A stretch of 38,371 nucleotides of DNA from Dysgonamonadaceae bacterium (lineage in GTDB: Bacteria; Bacteroidota; Bacteroidia; Bacteroidales; Azobacteroidaceae). Of this stretch, positions 25,201-33,108 are shown piece by piece (the stretch's first letter is position 1; each line of letters opens with the position of its first letter). Under the pieces are notes generated by a model that worked only from the letters and a program-made list of their open reading frames with translations, made no database searches and had not been told where the DNA came from. The stretch spans positions 1-38,371 of the forward strand of contig JAISFI010000208.1 of the NCBI GenBank assembly GCA_031263685.1, read 5' to 3'. A program made the translations under genes and the position numbers.

Positions 25201-25392
25201 ACGCCTAATCCTACTGATTTATTGAAGTCTGAAAAATCAAGCTTGATCTTCTGTAATATCAAGCTTGATCTTCTCCAACATCAAGCTTGATCTTTTCCAA
25301 TATCAAGCTTGATTTCGCACAACTACAAGCTTCATTGCGAAATGTTGGAATAAATAAAATAAGACTAACAGCAACCTAAACGCCTAAGCCTA
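25198..25392. repeat. 22-bp-period array of ATCAAGCTTGAT palindromes with flanking direct repeats
   Basis: The perfect 12-bp palindrome ATCAAGCTTGAT occurs at 25236, 25258, 25280 and 25302, with a degenerate TACAAGCTTCAT at 25324, all exactly 22 bp apart. The 10-bp spacers are similar but not identical (CTTCTGTAAT, CTTCTCCAAC, CTTTTCCAAT). A 16-bp direct repeat TAAACGCCTAAKCCTA brackets the array at 25198-25213 and 25377-25392. The left copy includes the stop codon of the preceding gene. The array could be a stack of mRNA hairpins or a protein-binding array with palindromes on one DNA face. Confidence 0.85.
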
Positions 25393-25435
25393 AATTTTTT
25401 TCAACCTTACATACCCGAATAATCAAATAATATTA

Positions 25436-25443
25436 TACCTTTG
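25436..25443 (+). promoter_or_regulatory. -7 box of the DUF2185 gene
   Basis: TACCTTTG matches TAnnTTTG, 23 nt before the ATG at 25467. No clear -33 TTTG is present. Confidence 0.55.
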
Positions 25444-25466
25444 CGCCGCATCAAGATGCTTTACAC

Positions 25467-25802
25467 ATGGAAACTATAGAATTACAGCCTAAAGAAGACG
25501 TTCCCGAGGAGCGAACGCAGGAAGTTAAAAAGTACGCATTTGTCTCTAAACGTGCATTAGAAGCAGACCATATCGGTTATTGCTACCACGATTATCCCGA
25601 AACAAATATCGACAGTGGGTGGCGTTTCCTGTACGGAGATGAAGACGAAGATTATCTGGATAATCCAACCCACAGCGAAGCCGTCTACCCGGAAGATATG
25701 CTTTCTATCAATCCCGCGTTGGAAGTCATCCTGTCTTCCCCTGTCAACATGGAGTTTGAATGGGATCCCGATCAGGAGATGTATGTGGAAATAAACGCAT
25801 AG
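25467..25802 (+). CDS. DUF2185 domain protein
   Basis: A 111-residue acidic soluble protein matching DUF2185: YAFVSKRALEADHIGYCYHD, then DSGWRFLYGDEDEDYLDNP, and a C-terminal SPVNMEFEWDPDQEMYVEI. DUF2185 proteins are small, often found alone, and have been grouped with immunity proteins of polymorphic toxins; the molecular function is not established. No toxin gene is beside it. It has its own promoter and its 3' end overlaps that of the convergent HsdR-N gene by 31 bp, so the two mRNAs would be complementary at their tails. Confidence 0.75.
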   Translation: METIELQPKEDVPEERTQEVKKYAFVSKRALEADHIGYCYHDYPETNIDSGWRFLYGDEDEDYLDNPTHSEAVYPEDMLSINPALEVILSSPVNMEFEWDPDQEMYVEINA

Positions 25803-26236
25803 TCGGGGATTTCTTTCTCAAACCGGTAGGTGTTGTCTGCATAATTGATCAGACAACAAAAATGCTGTAGCCCGTTACTGACAATTAGCCAGGGCACCTG
25901 CAACACAATGTTGTAGCGGGAAATCTGGTCGAACGTTTGCTGTGTAATGGCAACGGTTGGCGATTTGTATTCGATGATAACCAGCGGTTTCAAATATCTG
26001 TCGTAAACAATCGTGTCACAACGCTTCTTGACGTTGGCGAGAGAGATACCCATCTCATTGGCCAGCAAGCTTTCCGGAAACGACTTGTATTCAATCAGAT
26101 AATTCACAAAATGTTGTCGAACATATTCTTCCGGCGTCAACCGTACATACTGTTTTCGCAGACGATCGAAGATATAATCCTTGCCATTTTGCTTTCTTGT
26201 TTTCGTTTCGAAAGAAGGCAAATTGAGTGCTGACAT
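25772..26236 (-). CDS. Stand-alone HsdR N-terminal (PD-(D/E)XK) nuclease-domain protein
   Basis: About 154 residues from the second ATG (26234-26236), which gives the usual family start SALNLPSFETKTR; the ORF-track start at 26257 adds seven residues. It matches the type I restriction HsdR_N_2 domain: YIFDRLRKQYVRLTPEEYVR, KRCDTIVYDR, VIIEYKSP and FDQISRYN. The D...ExK core of a PD-(D/E)XK nuclease is intact (D in RCDTI, EYK). There is no helicase part and no HsdM or HsdS gene nearby, so this is not a restriction system. Lone proteins of this kind are common in Bacteroidota and may act in DNA metabolism. It is divergent from the AMP nucleosidase gene. Confidence 0.8.
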   Translation of the reverse strand: MSALNLPSFETKTRKQNGKDYIFDRLRKQYVRLTPEEYVRQHFVNYLIEYKSFPESLLANEMGISLANVKKRCDTIVYDRYLKPLVIIEYKSPTVAITQQTFDQISRYNIVLQVPWLIVSNGLQHFCCLINYADNTYRFEKEIPDYAFISTYIS

Positions 26237-26290
26237 TTTAAAATGAAACGCTGACATTATTTATCTATTTAAGTTTACAAAAAAATTATC

Positions 26291-26298
26291 TACCTTTG
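26291..26298 (+). promoter_or_regulatory. -7 box of the nucleosidase-holA operon
   Basis: TACCTTTG matches TAnnTTTG, 32 nt upstream of the ATG at 26331. It probably drives nucleosidase and holA together. Confidence 0.55.
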
Positions 26299-26330
26299 TC
26301 TACGGTTTTCCGCTTCAAAATTACAGAAAA

Positions 26331-27107
26331 ATGAAGACAAAACAAGAAATTGTGAATAATTGGTTGCCGAGGTACACCCATCGGCCTTTAAAAGATTTTA
26401 CCCAACACATCTTATTAACGAATTTCAATAAGTATGTGCAACTCTTTGCCAATCATTATCAGGTGCCGGTTGAAGGTACTGATTCCAACATGCCGAACGC
26501 CAGCGCCGACGGCATTACCATCATCAACTTCGGAATGGGAAGCGCCAATGCAGCTACTATTATGGATTTGCTGAGCGCCGTAGCGCCCAAAGCCGTCCTG
26601 TTCTTGGGCAAATGCGGCGGTATAAAACATGAGAATGAGTTGGGCGATTACATCTTACCGATAGCTGCTATTCGCGGAGAAGGAACTTCAAACGATTATT
26701 TCCCTCCTGAAGTCCCTTCGCTACCTGCTTTCAATATCTTGCGTGCTGTATCCGGAAGAATCCGGGATGTAGGCCAGGATTACTGGACAGGCACCGTCTA
26801 CACCACCAATCGCCGTGTATGGGAATACGATGCGGATCTCAAAAATTACCTGATTCGTATCCGGGTAATGGGAGTAGATATGGAAACGGCAACCCTGTTT
26901 TCCGTTGGCTTTGCCAACCACATTCCAACGGGCGCTTTACTCCTGGTGAGCGACCAGCCAATGATTTCCGAAGGAATTAAAACAGAACAAAGCGACAAAA
27001 TAGTAACTTCCAAATTTGCAGAACAACACGTCCTCATCGGAATCAATTCCCTGCGGGCAATCATTGAAAACAATCAGACTGTAAAGCATTTACGATTCGA
27101 ATGGTAA
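26331..27107 (+). CDS. amn: AMP nucleosidase (PNP/UDP phosphorylase superfamily)
   Basis: A 258-residue cytoplasmic enzyme of the nucleoside phosphorylase fold, the short form usual in Bacteroidota, lacking the N-terminal domain of the enterobacterial Amn. Visible signatures are INFGMGSANAATIMDLL, VLFLGKCGGIKHENELGDY, the ribose-binding MGVDMETATLFSVG and the catalytic-loop SDQPMISEG. It would hydrolyse AMP to adenine and ribose 5-phosphate. The assignment to AMP nucleosidase rather than another purine nucleosidase rests on overall resemblance. holA begins 1 nt after its stop, so the pair is co-translated. Confidence 0.82.
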   Translation: MKTKQEIVNNWLPRYTHRPLKDFTQHILLTNFNKYVQLFANHYQVPVEGTDSNMPNASADGITIINFGMGSANAATIMDLLSAVAPKAVLFLGKCGGIKHENELGDYILPIAAIRGEGTSNDYFPPEVPSLPAFNILRAVSGRIRDVGQDYWTGTVYTTNRRVWEYDADLKNYLIRIRVMGVDMETATLFSVGFANHIPTGALLLVSDQPMISEGIKTEQSDKIVTSKFAEQHVLIGINSLRAIIENNQTVKHLRFEW

Positions 27108-27108
27108 T

Positions 27109-28131
27109 ATGGCAACACAAGAATTAACATACGAAGAAATACGCCGGAATATTCAACGCAAACAATTTGCCCCGATCTATTTCCTGCAAGGTGAAGAACC
27201 TTATTTTATTGACCGGTTAACGGACTTGCTCATCGAAAACGTGTTGGACGATTCGGAGCGGGATTTCAATCAAACCATTGTATACGGGTCGGAAACCGAT
27301 ATATATGCGGTAATGAACGCTGCCAAACGTTTTCCCATGATGGCTGCCCGTCAGTTGGTTGTTGTCAAGGAAGCCAAGAACCTGAAAAATATGGAGGAAT
27401 TGATACACTATGTACAGAGTCCGCAACAGGCAACAGTCTTAGTTGTCAATTACAAATATGCCACGTTAGACGGCCGCAAAAAATTATCCGGAGAAATCGC
27501 CCGGAAAGGTATCCTCTTTGAATCGAAAAAAATATACGAAAATAAAATACCGGCCTTCATCATTTCCTACTTACAGGAGCGAGAACTGTCGATTGATGGA
27601 AAATCCGCCCAAATATTGACCGATTTTTTGGGTACAAACCTGAGTAAACTGTCCAATGAATTGGACAAATTGGGCATTGCCTTGTCCGAAAGCGCTTCCA
27701 AACGCATCACCCCCGAATTGATAGAGCAACACATTGGCATCAGTAAAGATTTCAATAATTATGAACTGCAAACAGCTATTGCTTCGCGAGATGTTTTGAA
27801 AGCAAACAGAATCATTGAATATTTCAAACATAACTCCAAGAACAATCCTTTGATTGTTTCCTTGACGGTACTTTTTAATTTCTTTTCCAATCTGATGATT
27901 TGCCATTTTGAAACCAATAAATCCGACGCCAACCTGATGAGTAAATTAGGCTTGCGCTTCGCCTTTCAATTTTCCGATTATCAACGGGCAATGAAGACAT
28001 ACAATGCTTTCAAGACAATGGAAATCATCTCGCAAATCCGGCTATGCGATGCAAAAGCCAAAGGCGTTGACAATCCATCTACGCCGGACGATGAACTGTT
28101 AAAAGAATTGGCCTATAAAATAATGCATTGA
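27109..28131 (+). CDS. holA: DNA polymerase III subunit delta
   Basis: A 340-residue clamp-loader subunit. The N-terminal AAA-like domain starts with PIYFLQGEEPYFIDRLTD and contains RFPMMAARQLVVVKEAKNL, both typical of HolA. The C-terminal helical domain (about 230-335) contains NNPLIVSLTVLFNFFSNLM. It opens the beta sliding clamp during loading at the replication fork. It follows the nucleosidase gene directly and precedes xseB by 30 nt. Confidence 0.92.
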   Translation: MATQELTYEEIRRNIQRKQFAPIYFLQGEEPYFIDRLTDLLIENVLDDSERDFNQTIVYGSETDIYAVMNAAKRFPMMAARQLVVVKEAKNLKNMEELIHYVQSPQQATVLVVNYKYATLDGRKKLSGEIARKGILFESKKIYENKIPAFIISYLQERELSIDGKSAQILTDFLGTNLSKLSNELDKLGIALSESASKRITPELIEQHIGISKDFNNYELQTAIASRDVLKANRIIEYFKHNSKNNPLIVSLTVLFNFFSNLMICHFETNKSDANLMSKLGLRFAFQFSDYQRAMKTYNAFKTMEIISQIRLCDAKAKGVDNPSTPDDELLKELAYKIMH

Positions 28132-28161
28132 AAGAATGAACGAAAATAATACACTAAGAGC

Positions 28162-28365
28162 ATGAACGAAGGAGCAAAAAAAACAAACTACACTAAAGCT
28201 TACAACCGCTTACAGGAAATTTTACAACTGATTGAAAACGACAAACTCGACGTCGACGAACTCAGCGAAAAAATCAAAGAAGCAACATCCCTGCTGAAAA
28301 CCTGCAAAGAAAAACTCTTTATCGCCGACGAGGAAGTAAGAAAAGCATTGGAAGAATTAAAGTAA
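28162..28365 (+). CDS. xseB: Exodeoxyribonuclease VII small subunit
   Basis: 67 residues, the normal size for XseB, mostly two long helices: YTKAYNRLQEILQLIENDKL, DVDELSEKIKEATSLLKTC, then KEKLFIADEEVRKALEEL. These are the family's conserved parts. With XseA it forms the nuclease that degrades single-stranded DNA to oligonucleotides. XseA is not in the window. ispD follows within a few bases. Confidence 0.92.
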   Translation: MNEGAKKTNYTKAYNRLQEILQLIENDKLDVDELSEKIKEATSLLKTCKEKLFIADEEVRKALEELK

Positions 28366-28370
28366 ATGTG

Positions 28371-29066
28371 ATGCCTGCGAAAGAGAAAATCATCATCATC
28401 GTAGCCGGTGGAAAAGGAGAACGAATGGGCGCCAACATGCCCAAACAATTCCTCCCGTTGAACGGAAAACCCATCCTTATGCACACCATTGAAGCCTTCT
28501 ACACAAATAATCCGGCCATTCGAATCATCGTTGTTTTACCGGAAATGCAACAGGCATACTGGGCAGATTTGTGTATTGCGCACGGTTTCAACATCCGGCA
28601 TCGGGTGGTTTCTGGAGGAGAAACCCGTTACCATTCCGTAAAAAACGCCTTAGCGCTGATTTCGCCCGGTAGCATCGTTGGCATACACGATGGCGTCCGG
28701 CCATTGATTGATCAACAGGTTATCCGGCAATGCTTTCAGGCGGCGGAAACACATCCGGCCGTTATTCCCGTCATTCCCTTATCGGACAGCATCCGGGAAA
28801 TAGGCCAGACGGAACAGCAAAGCCGACCGGTCGACCGGCAACGATACCGTCTGGTACAAACTCCGCAAGTCTTTCAATCCGATATATTGCTCCAGGCCTA
28901 CGAAGCGCCCTACAACCCTCAATTTACCGACGACGCCTCCGTTGTAGGACAAATCAGTGACATTCACCTCGTAGCCGGCAACAAAGAAAATATCAAAATA
29001 ACGACCCGAGAAGACTTGATTATAGCAGAAGCCCTGCTTGCTCAACCTGCAAAATGCCGGACATGA
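28371..29066 (+). CDS. ispD: 2-C-methyl-D-erythritol 4-phosphate cytidylyltransferase
   Basis: 231 residues from the ATG at 28371 (the track uses an adjacent GTG at 28368). Nucleotidyltransferase motifs are clear: IVAGGKGERMGANMPKQFLP near the N-terminus, SGGETRYHSVKNAL, IHDGVRPLI, and QTPQVF. IspD joins CTP and methylerythritol 4-phosphate in the non-mevalonate isoprenoid pathway. The gene lies 5 nt after xseB and its 3' end overlaps recG by 13 nt, so the operon is tightly packed. Confidence 0.93.
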   Translation: MPAKEKIIIIVAGGKGERMGANMPKQFLPLNGKPILMHTIEAFYTNNPAIRIIVVLPEMQQAYWADLCIAHGFNIRHRVVSGGETRYHSVKNALALISPGSIVGIHDGVRPLIDQQVIRQCFQAAETHPAVIPVIPLSDSIREIGQTEQQSRPVDRQRYRLVQTPQVFQSDILLQAYEAPYNPQFTDDASVVGQISDIHLVAGNKENIKITTREDLIIAEALLAQPAKCRT

Positions 29067-31150
29067 ACACCCAAAATATCATGTACTTGCCCGGAGTAGG
29101 TCCCAAAAAAGCAGAAACGCTCAGGACAGAAATACAAGTTTCTTCGTGGGAAGACCTGCTATATTATTTTCCCTTCAAGTATGTAGATCGCAGCCGCATT
29201 TTTACCATCCGGGAAATTGACGGAAACATGCCCTACATCCAACTGAAAGGAAAAATCGAAGGATTTGAAACCATCGGAGCCGGAAGAACACGCCGGATAA
29301 AAGCCTGGTTCAGTGATGGAACGGGACGCATAGAATTGATCTGGTTTCAAAATCTGAAAGCAATCCCCAACCTGTACAAAACAGGTGTCGAATACATCCT
29401 CTTCGGCAAACCGGCACTCTTTGGAAACCATATCAATGTTGCCCATCCGGAACTCGACGCCGCAGAATCTTTCAATCAGAGAGAAGCCGGTCTGCAAGCA
29501 CACTACAATACTACCGAGAAAATGAAAAATAGCTTTTTACATTCCAAAGCTATTCAAAAAATCATCCAGCATATTTTCGGCCAACTCAATGGGAAAATAC
29601 CGGAAACCCTTCCAATAAGTATTCGGGAACGGGCGCGTCTGATAGATTTGGACACTGCCCTCCATAATATCCATTTTCCCCAATCTCCCAACCTGCTCCG
29701 GGAATCGCAATACCGCTTGAAATTTGAAGAACTTTTTTACATTCAACTCAATATACTTCGCGTCACCAGATACCGCCAGCATAAAAACGGTGGATTCATT
29801 TTCCATCAAGTTGGCAATTATTTTAACGACTTTTACAACAAAAATCTCCCTTTCCCTCTCACCAATGCGCAAAAAAAAGTTATCAGGGAAATTCGCCAAG
29901 ATACTGCTAAAGGATTACAAATGAATCGTTTGTTACAGGGAGACGTAGGAAGCGGGAAAACCTTAGTCGCCCTCATGTCCATGTTAATCGCCCTGGACAA
30001 CGGCTACCAGGCTGCCCTTATGGCGCCGACGGAAATCCTGGCGCATCAACATTACGAAACCCTTTCCGGCCTGCTTTTCGGCTTAAATATTGAATTGGTA
30101 TTACTTACCGGATCCACTCGGAAAAAAGATCGGGAAACCCTACTGCCCAAGCTGAAAGAAGGTAACACTCAAATCATCATCGGTACACATGCCTTGTTAG
30201 AACCCGACGTCGCTTTCAAAAACCTGGGACTGGTTGTCATTGATGAGCAACACCGCTTCGGCGTCGCCCAGCGCGCCCGCATGTGGAACAAAAACGCTAC
30301 TCCTCCGCACATATTGGTGATGACGGCCACCCCTATCCCCAGAACGCTGGCCATGACTTTATACGGCGATTTGGAAGTTTCCGTCATCGATGAATTACCG
30401 CCTGGACGGAAACCCGTCAAAACAATCCATCGTTACAGCGGCAAACGAACAAATCTCTACGAATCTGTCCGCAAGCAATTACAGGAAGGTCGACAAGTAT
30501 ACATTGTTTATCCACTGATAGAAGAAAGCGAAAAAGCAGACTTCAAAAACCTGACAGACGGCTTTGAACATACCCGGGAGATTTTCCCCGAATACACTGT
30601 TGGCATGGTACACGGGAAGATGAAACCGGCAGAAAAAGACGCCGAAATGAAACGTTTCATCAACGGAGAATCCCGCATATTAGTGGCAACCACCGTCATC
30701 GAAGTAGGCGTAAACGTTCCGAACGCATCCGTCATGATCATTGAAGACGCACAGCGATTCGGATTGGCTCAACTGCACCAGTTACGCGGAAGGGTAGGAC
30801 GGGGTGCCGATCAGTCTTTTTGCATCCTGCTCACCACTTATGAACTGTCCGAAAATACCCGTCGCCGGATGGAAATCATGACCGAAACAAACGATGGTTT
30901 CGTGATTGCCGAAGAAGACCTGAAACTGAGAGGCCCCGGAGATATTGACGGCACCCAGCAAAGCGGCGTCGCCTTTAACCTTAAAATTGCAGATATTGCC
31001 AAAGACGGACAAATCCTAAGTTTTGCCAGAGAATTGGCATACGAAATTTTGGAAGAAGATCCTTTATTGGAAAAATCCCAACATCAACTATTCGTACAGG
31101 AACTGAAGAAACGGGCGCAAGATCGCAATAGTTGGTTTATGATTAGTTAA
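29054..31150 (+). CDS. recG: ATP-dependent DNA helicase RecG
   Basis: 698 residues, the standard RecG length. An N-terminal helix-hairpin-helix-like start (YLPGVGPKKAETL) and wedge/OB domain (about 60-160) precede superfamily 2 helicase motifs: Walker A GDVGSGKTLVAL, DEAD-box type DEQHRFGVAQR, TATPIPRTL, and the motif VI stretch QLHQLRGRVGRG. It remodels stalled replication forks and Holliday junctions. It overlaps ispD by 13 nt. A second in-frame ATG at 29063 is an alternative start. The gene ends the housekeeping operon; a 310-nt gap follows. Confidence 0.95.
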   Translation: MPDMNTQNIMYLPGVGPKKAETLRTEIQVSSWEDLLYYFPFKYVDRSRIFTIREIDGNMPYIQLKGKIEGFETIGAGRTRRIKAWFSDGTGRIELIWFQNLKAIPNLYKTGVEYILFGKPALFGNHINVAHPELDAAESFNQREAGLQAHYNTTEKMKNSFLHSKAIQKIIQHIFGQLNGKIPETLPISIRERARLIDLDTALHNIHFPQSPNLLRESQYRLKFEELFYIQLNILRVTRYRQHKNGGFIFHQVGNYFNDFYNKNLPFPLTNAQKKVIREIRQDTAKGLQMNRLLQGDVGSGKTLVALMSMLIALDNGYQAALMAPTEILAHQHYETLSGLLFGLNIELVLLTGSTRKKDRETLLPKLKEGNTQIIIGTHALLEPDVAFKNLGLVVIDEQHRFGVAQRARMWNKNATPPHILVMTATPIPRTLAMTLYGDLEVSVIDELPPGRKPVKTIHRYSGKRTNLYESVRKQLQEGRQVYIVYPLIEESEKADFKNLTDGFEHTREIFPEYTVGMVHGKMKPAEKDAEMKRFINGESRILVATTVIEVGVNVPNASVMIIEDAQRFGLAQLHQLRGRVGRGADQSFCILLTTYELSENTRRRMEIMTETNDGFVIAEEDLKLRGPGDIDGTQQSGVAFNLKIADIAKDGQILSFARELAYEILEEDPLLEKSQHQLFVQELKKRAQDRNSWFMIS

Positions 31151-31206
31151 TTCTATAGTAGTTAAATAATGCAAATGCTCTATCGCCCCACATCCTGTAA
31201 ATATTG

Positions 31207-31228
31207 TTTTATGTTTTATAACATAAAA
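31207..31228. repeat. AT-rich perfect hairpin after recG
   Basis: TTTTATGTT/AACATAAAA arms with a TTAT loop, 56 nt after the recG stop. It has no GC and no T-tract, so I do not call it a terminator. The rest of 31151-31460 shows a second hairpin (ACAAGC/GCTTGT, 31406-31430) in the M23 gene leader and no gene. Confidence 0.4.
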
Positions 31229-31460
31229 TCAAATAATCGACTAACACACAGTTTTTTAAATGGGAAAAATCACAACATCTCCGGTTGGCCTGTTTTTTTT
31301 AACATTTTATTCTTTGTTTTTTGACGCATAAAAGTTTCCTTTGGTAGTCTTAAAAAAGAAATTACAGATTATTAACATTCCGTCAACTGGTTTTAGCGTG
31401 AGAAAACAAGCGCTCTCCTCGGTGGCTTGTAGAGATAATTTGAAAAAAGAAACTTGAATT

Positions 31461-32444
31461 ATGAAGCAAAAAAAGCAAACGGTTATACACTGTTGTAGGA
31501 TTATCGGAGCAAGCGTGTTCCTGTCATTTTTGTCGGCTAATGGGGCAATGGCGAATCAACCAAAGGAAGATCCCACCGAAAAAAAGACAAATACCCCGGC
31601 AACAGTAGTCGGCAAACATGTAGAAGAAGATCTGAAAATAGAAAAACCGAAACCACTGTTAACTGCCGATATCGCACCCTCCCAAAGAGAACTTAAAATT
31701 ATAGACTCCCTTTCATTCGAGCAGGAATTAGAAGTGGAAGAACTGCTCTTCCCTGCCGATGAAATATATCAGGGATGGAACAATGCAACAGTAAATCCTT
31801 ATAGCTCATTGTCGATGCCCGATTCATTTGTGGTTGATTTGCAGCATGTTACCATGCCAATTGATGCCGAAGCCATTCGAGTTACCTCGCCGTTTGGATT
31901 TCGCGGACGGAGGCCACATAAAGGTATTGATTTAAAGGTACAGGTGGGAGATACGATTAGGGCTGCCTGGGATGGAAAAATCAGAGTAAAACGTTTTGAA
32001 AAAAGAGGGTATGGAAATTTTCTGATACTCAGACATTCCAATGGACTGGAAACGGTGTACGGACATTTATCCAAGTTTTTAGTCGATATTGATCAAGTTG
32101 TTCAAGCCGGAGATCCCATTGCATTAGGAGGAAATACCGGTCGATCTACCGGACCGCATTTGCATTTTGAAACACGTTTCCTCGGAGCGCCAATTAATCC
32201 GGCTGAGATTTTCGACTTTAACAATAAGGTTACCCACGATGATGCCTATGTCTTTTATAAAGCCAAAATACTTAACAACAAATACACCGGCGCCGGTAAA
32301 ATCGCTTATCATCGCGTGAAATCGGGCGAGACGCTCAGCGCTATTGCCCGTAAATATGGCATGACTGTTGGCCAACTGTGCAGATTAAATAAAATCTCGC
32401 CAACGGTTATATTGCGGGAAGGCAAAGCGCTTAGATGCTCTTAA
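31461..32444 (+). CDS. Secreted M23 metallopeptidase with C-terminal LysM domain
   Basis: 327 residues. An N-terminal signal region (hydrophobic [18 protein letters not shown]) is followed by a charged linker to about 125, a peptidase M23 (LytM) domain (about 135-255) and a LysM peptidoglycan-binding domain at the C-terminus (about 282-326, [20 protein letters not shown]). The zinc ligands of M23 are present as HKGID and as GPHLHFE, with TVYGHLSK between. It probably cuts or senses peptidoglycan cross-links in the periplasm, during growth or division. It has a long (310 nt) upstream region with a hairpin 30 nt before the ATG, and engB follows within 30 nt. Confidence 0.9.
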   Translation: MKQKKQTVIHCCRIIGASVFLSFLSANGAMANQPKEDPTEKKTNTPATVVGKHVEEDLKIEKPKPLLTADIAPSQRELKIIDSLSFEQELEVEELLFPADEIYQGWNNATVNPYSSLSMPDSFVVDLQHVTMPIDAEAIRVTSPFGFRGRRPHKGIDLKVQVGDTIRAAWDGKIRVKRFEKRGYGNFLILRHSNGLETVYGHLSKFLVDIDQVVQAGDPIALGGNTGRSTGPHLHFETRFLGAPINPAEIFDFNNKVTHDDAYVFYKAKILNNKYTGAGKIAYHRVKSGETLSAIARKYGMTVGQLCRLNKISPTVILREGKALRCS

Positions 32445-32472
32445 AAATACGCGGGTATTCTTAAAAGTGTGC

Positions 32473-33078
32473 ATGGAAATCAAATCAGCAACATTTGTCA
32501 TCAGTAATTCCGACGTACGAAAATGTCCGGGAGACAGTCGTCCGGAATATGCTTTCATCGGACGTTCCAATGTAGGAAAGTCATCGCTTATCAACATGTT
32601 GACCAACAGAAAAGGCTTGGCTCTGACCTCATCAACGCCCGGAAAGACACAACTAATCAACCATTTTCTGATCAATGACCAATGGTATTTAGTCGATCTT
32701 CCCGGATACGGTCACGCCCAAAGGGGAAAAAAAGGACGGGAAAAAATCCGGGAAATCATCGAAGACTATGTTTTGGAAAGATTACAACTGACCAGCCTTT
32801 TTGTATTGCTCGATTGCAGGCATGAGCCACAAGCAATCGACTTGGAATTTATCTCCTGGCTGGGCGAAAACGAGGTTCCTTTTTCCATTATTTTTACCAA
32901 AACAGATAAAATCTCCGGATCCAAACTAATCGAAAATGTCGATAAATACAAAGCCAAACTGTTGGAAACGTGGGAAGAAATACCTCCGGTATTTTTCAGT
33001 TCTTCGGAACGGAAAAGAGGAAGAGATGAGATTTTGACCTATATTGACAATATCAACACTTCTTTAAAAGAAGGCTAA
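32473..33078 (+). CDS. engB: Ribosome biogenesis GTPase EngB/YsxC
   Basis: 201 residues from the ATG at 32473 (the track begins two codons earlier at a GTG). All GTPase motifs are present: G1 [10 protein letters not shown]2 in STPGKTQ, G3 DLPGYG, G4 TKTDK. The length and the start [12 protein letters not shown] are standard for the YihA/YsxC family. It acts in assembly of the large ribosomal subunit. It is 28 nt downstream of the M23 gene and probably cotranscribed with it. Confidence 0.94.
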   Translation: MEIKSATFVISNSDVRKCPGDSRPEYAFIGRSNVGKSSLINMLTNRKGLALTSSTPGKTQLINHFLINDQWYLVDLPGYGHAQRGKKGREKIREIIEDYVLERLQLTSLFVLLDCRHEPQAIDLEFISWLGENEVPFSIIFTKTDKISGSKLIENVDKYKAKLLETWEEIPPVFFSSSERKRGRDEILTYIDNINTSLKEG

Positions 33079-33095
33079 ATTATAAGCATTTTTTT

Positions 33096-33103
33096 TACCT
33101 TTG
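33096..33103 (+). promoter_or_regulatory. -7 box almost touching the agmatine deiminase start codon
   Basis: TACCTTTG (33096-33103) matches TAnnTTTG and ends 5 nt before the ATG at 33109. Transcription from it would begin at or next to the A of the start codon, so the mRNA would be leaderless or nearly so. No downstream start fits the family's N-terminus. Confidence 0.5.
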
Positions 33104-33108
33104 TAGCC

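Noticed and set aside
25236-25335. 22-bp palindrome array considered as a CRISPR array or iteron origin
   Set aside because: The 10-bp gaps are similar to each other and too short for spacers; no replication initiator gene is adjacent.
25772-26257. HsdR-N gene considered as part of a restriction-modification system
   Set aside because: Only the nuclease domain is present; there is no helicase, HsdM or HsdS in the window.
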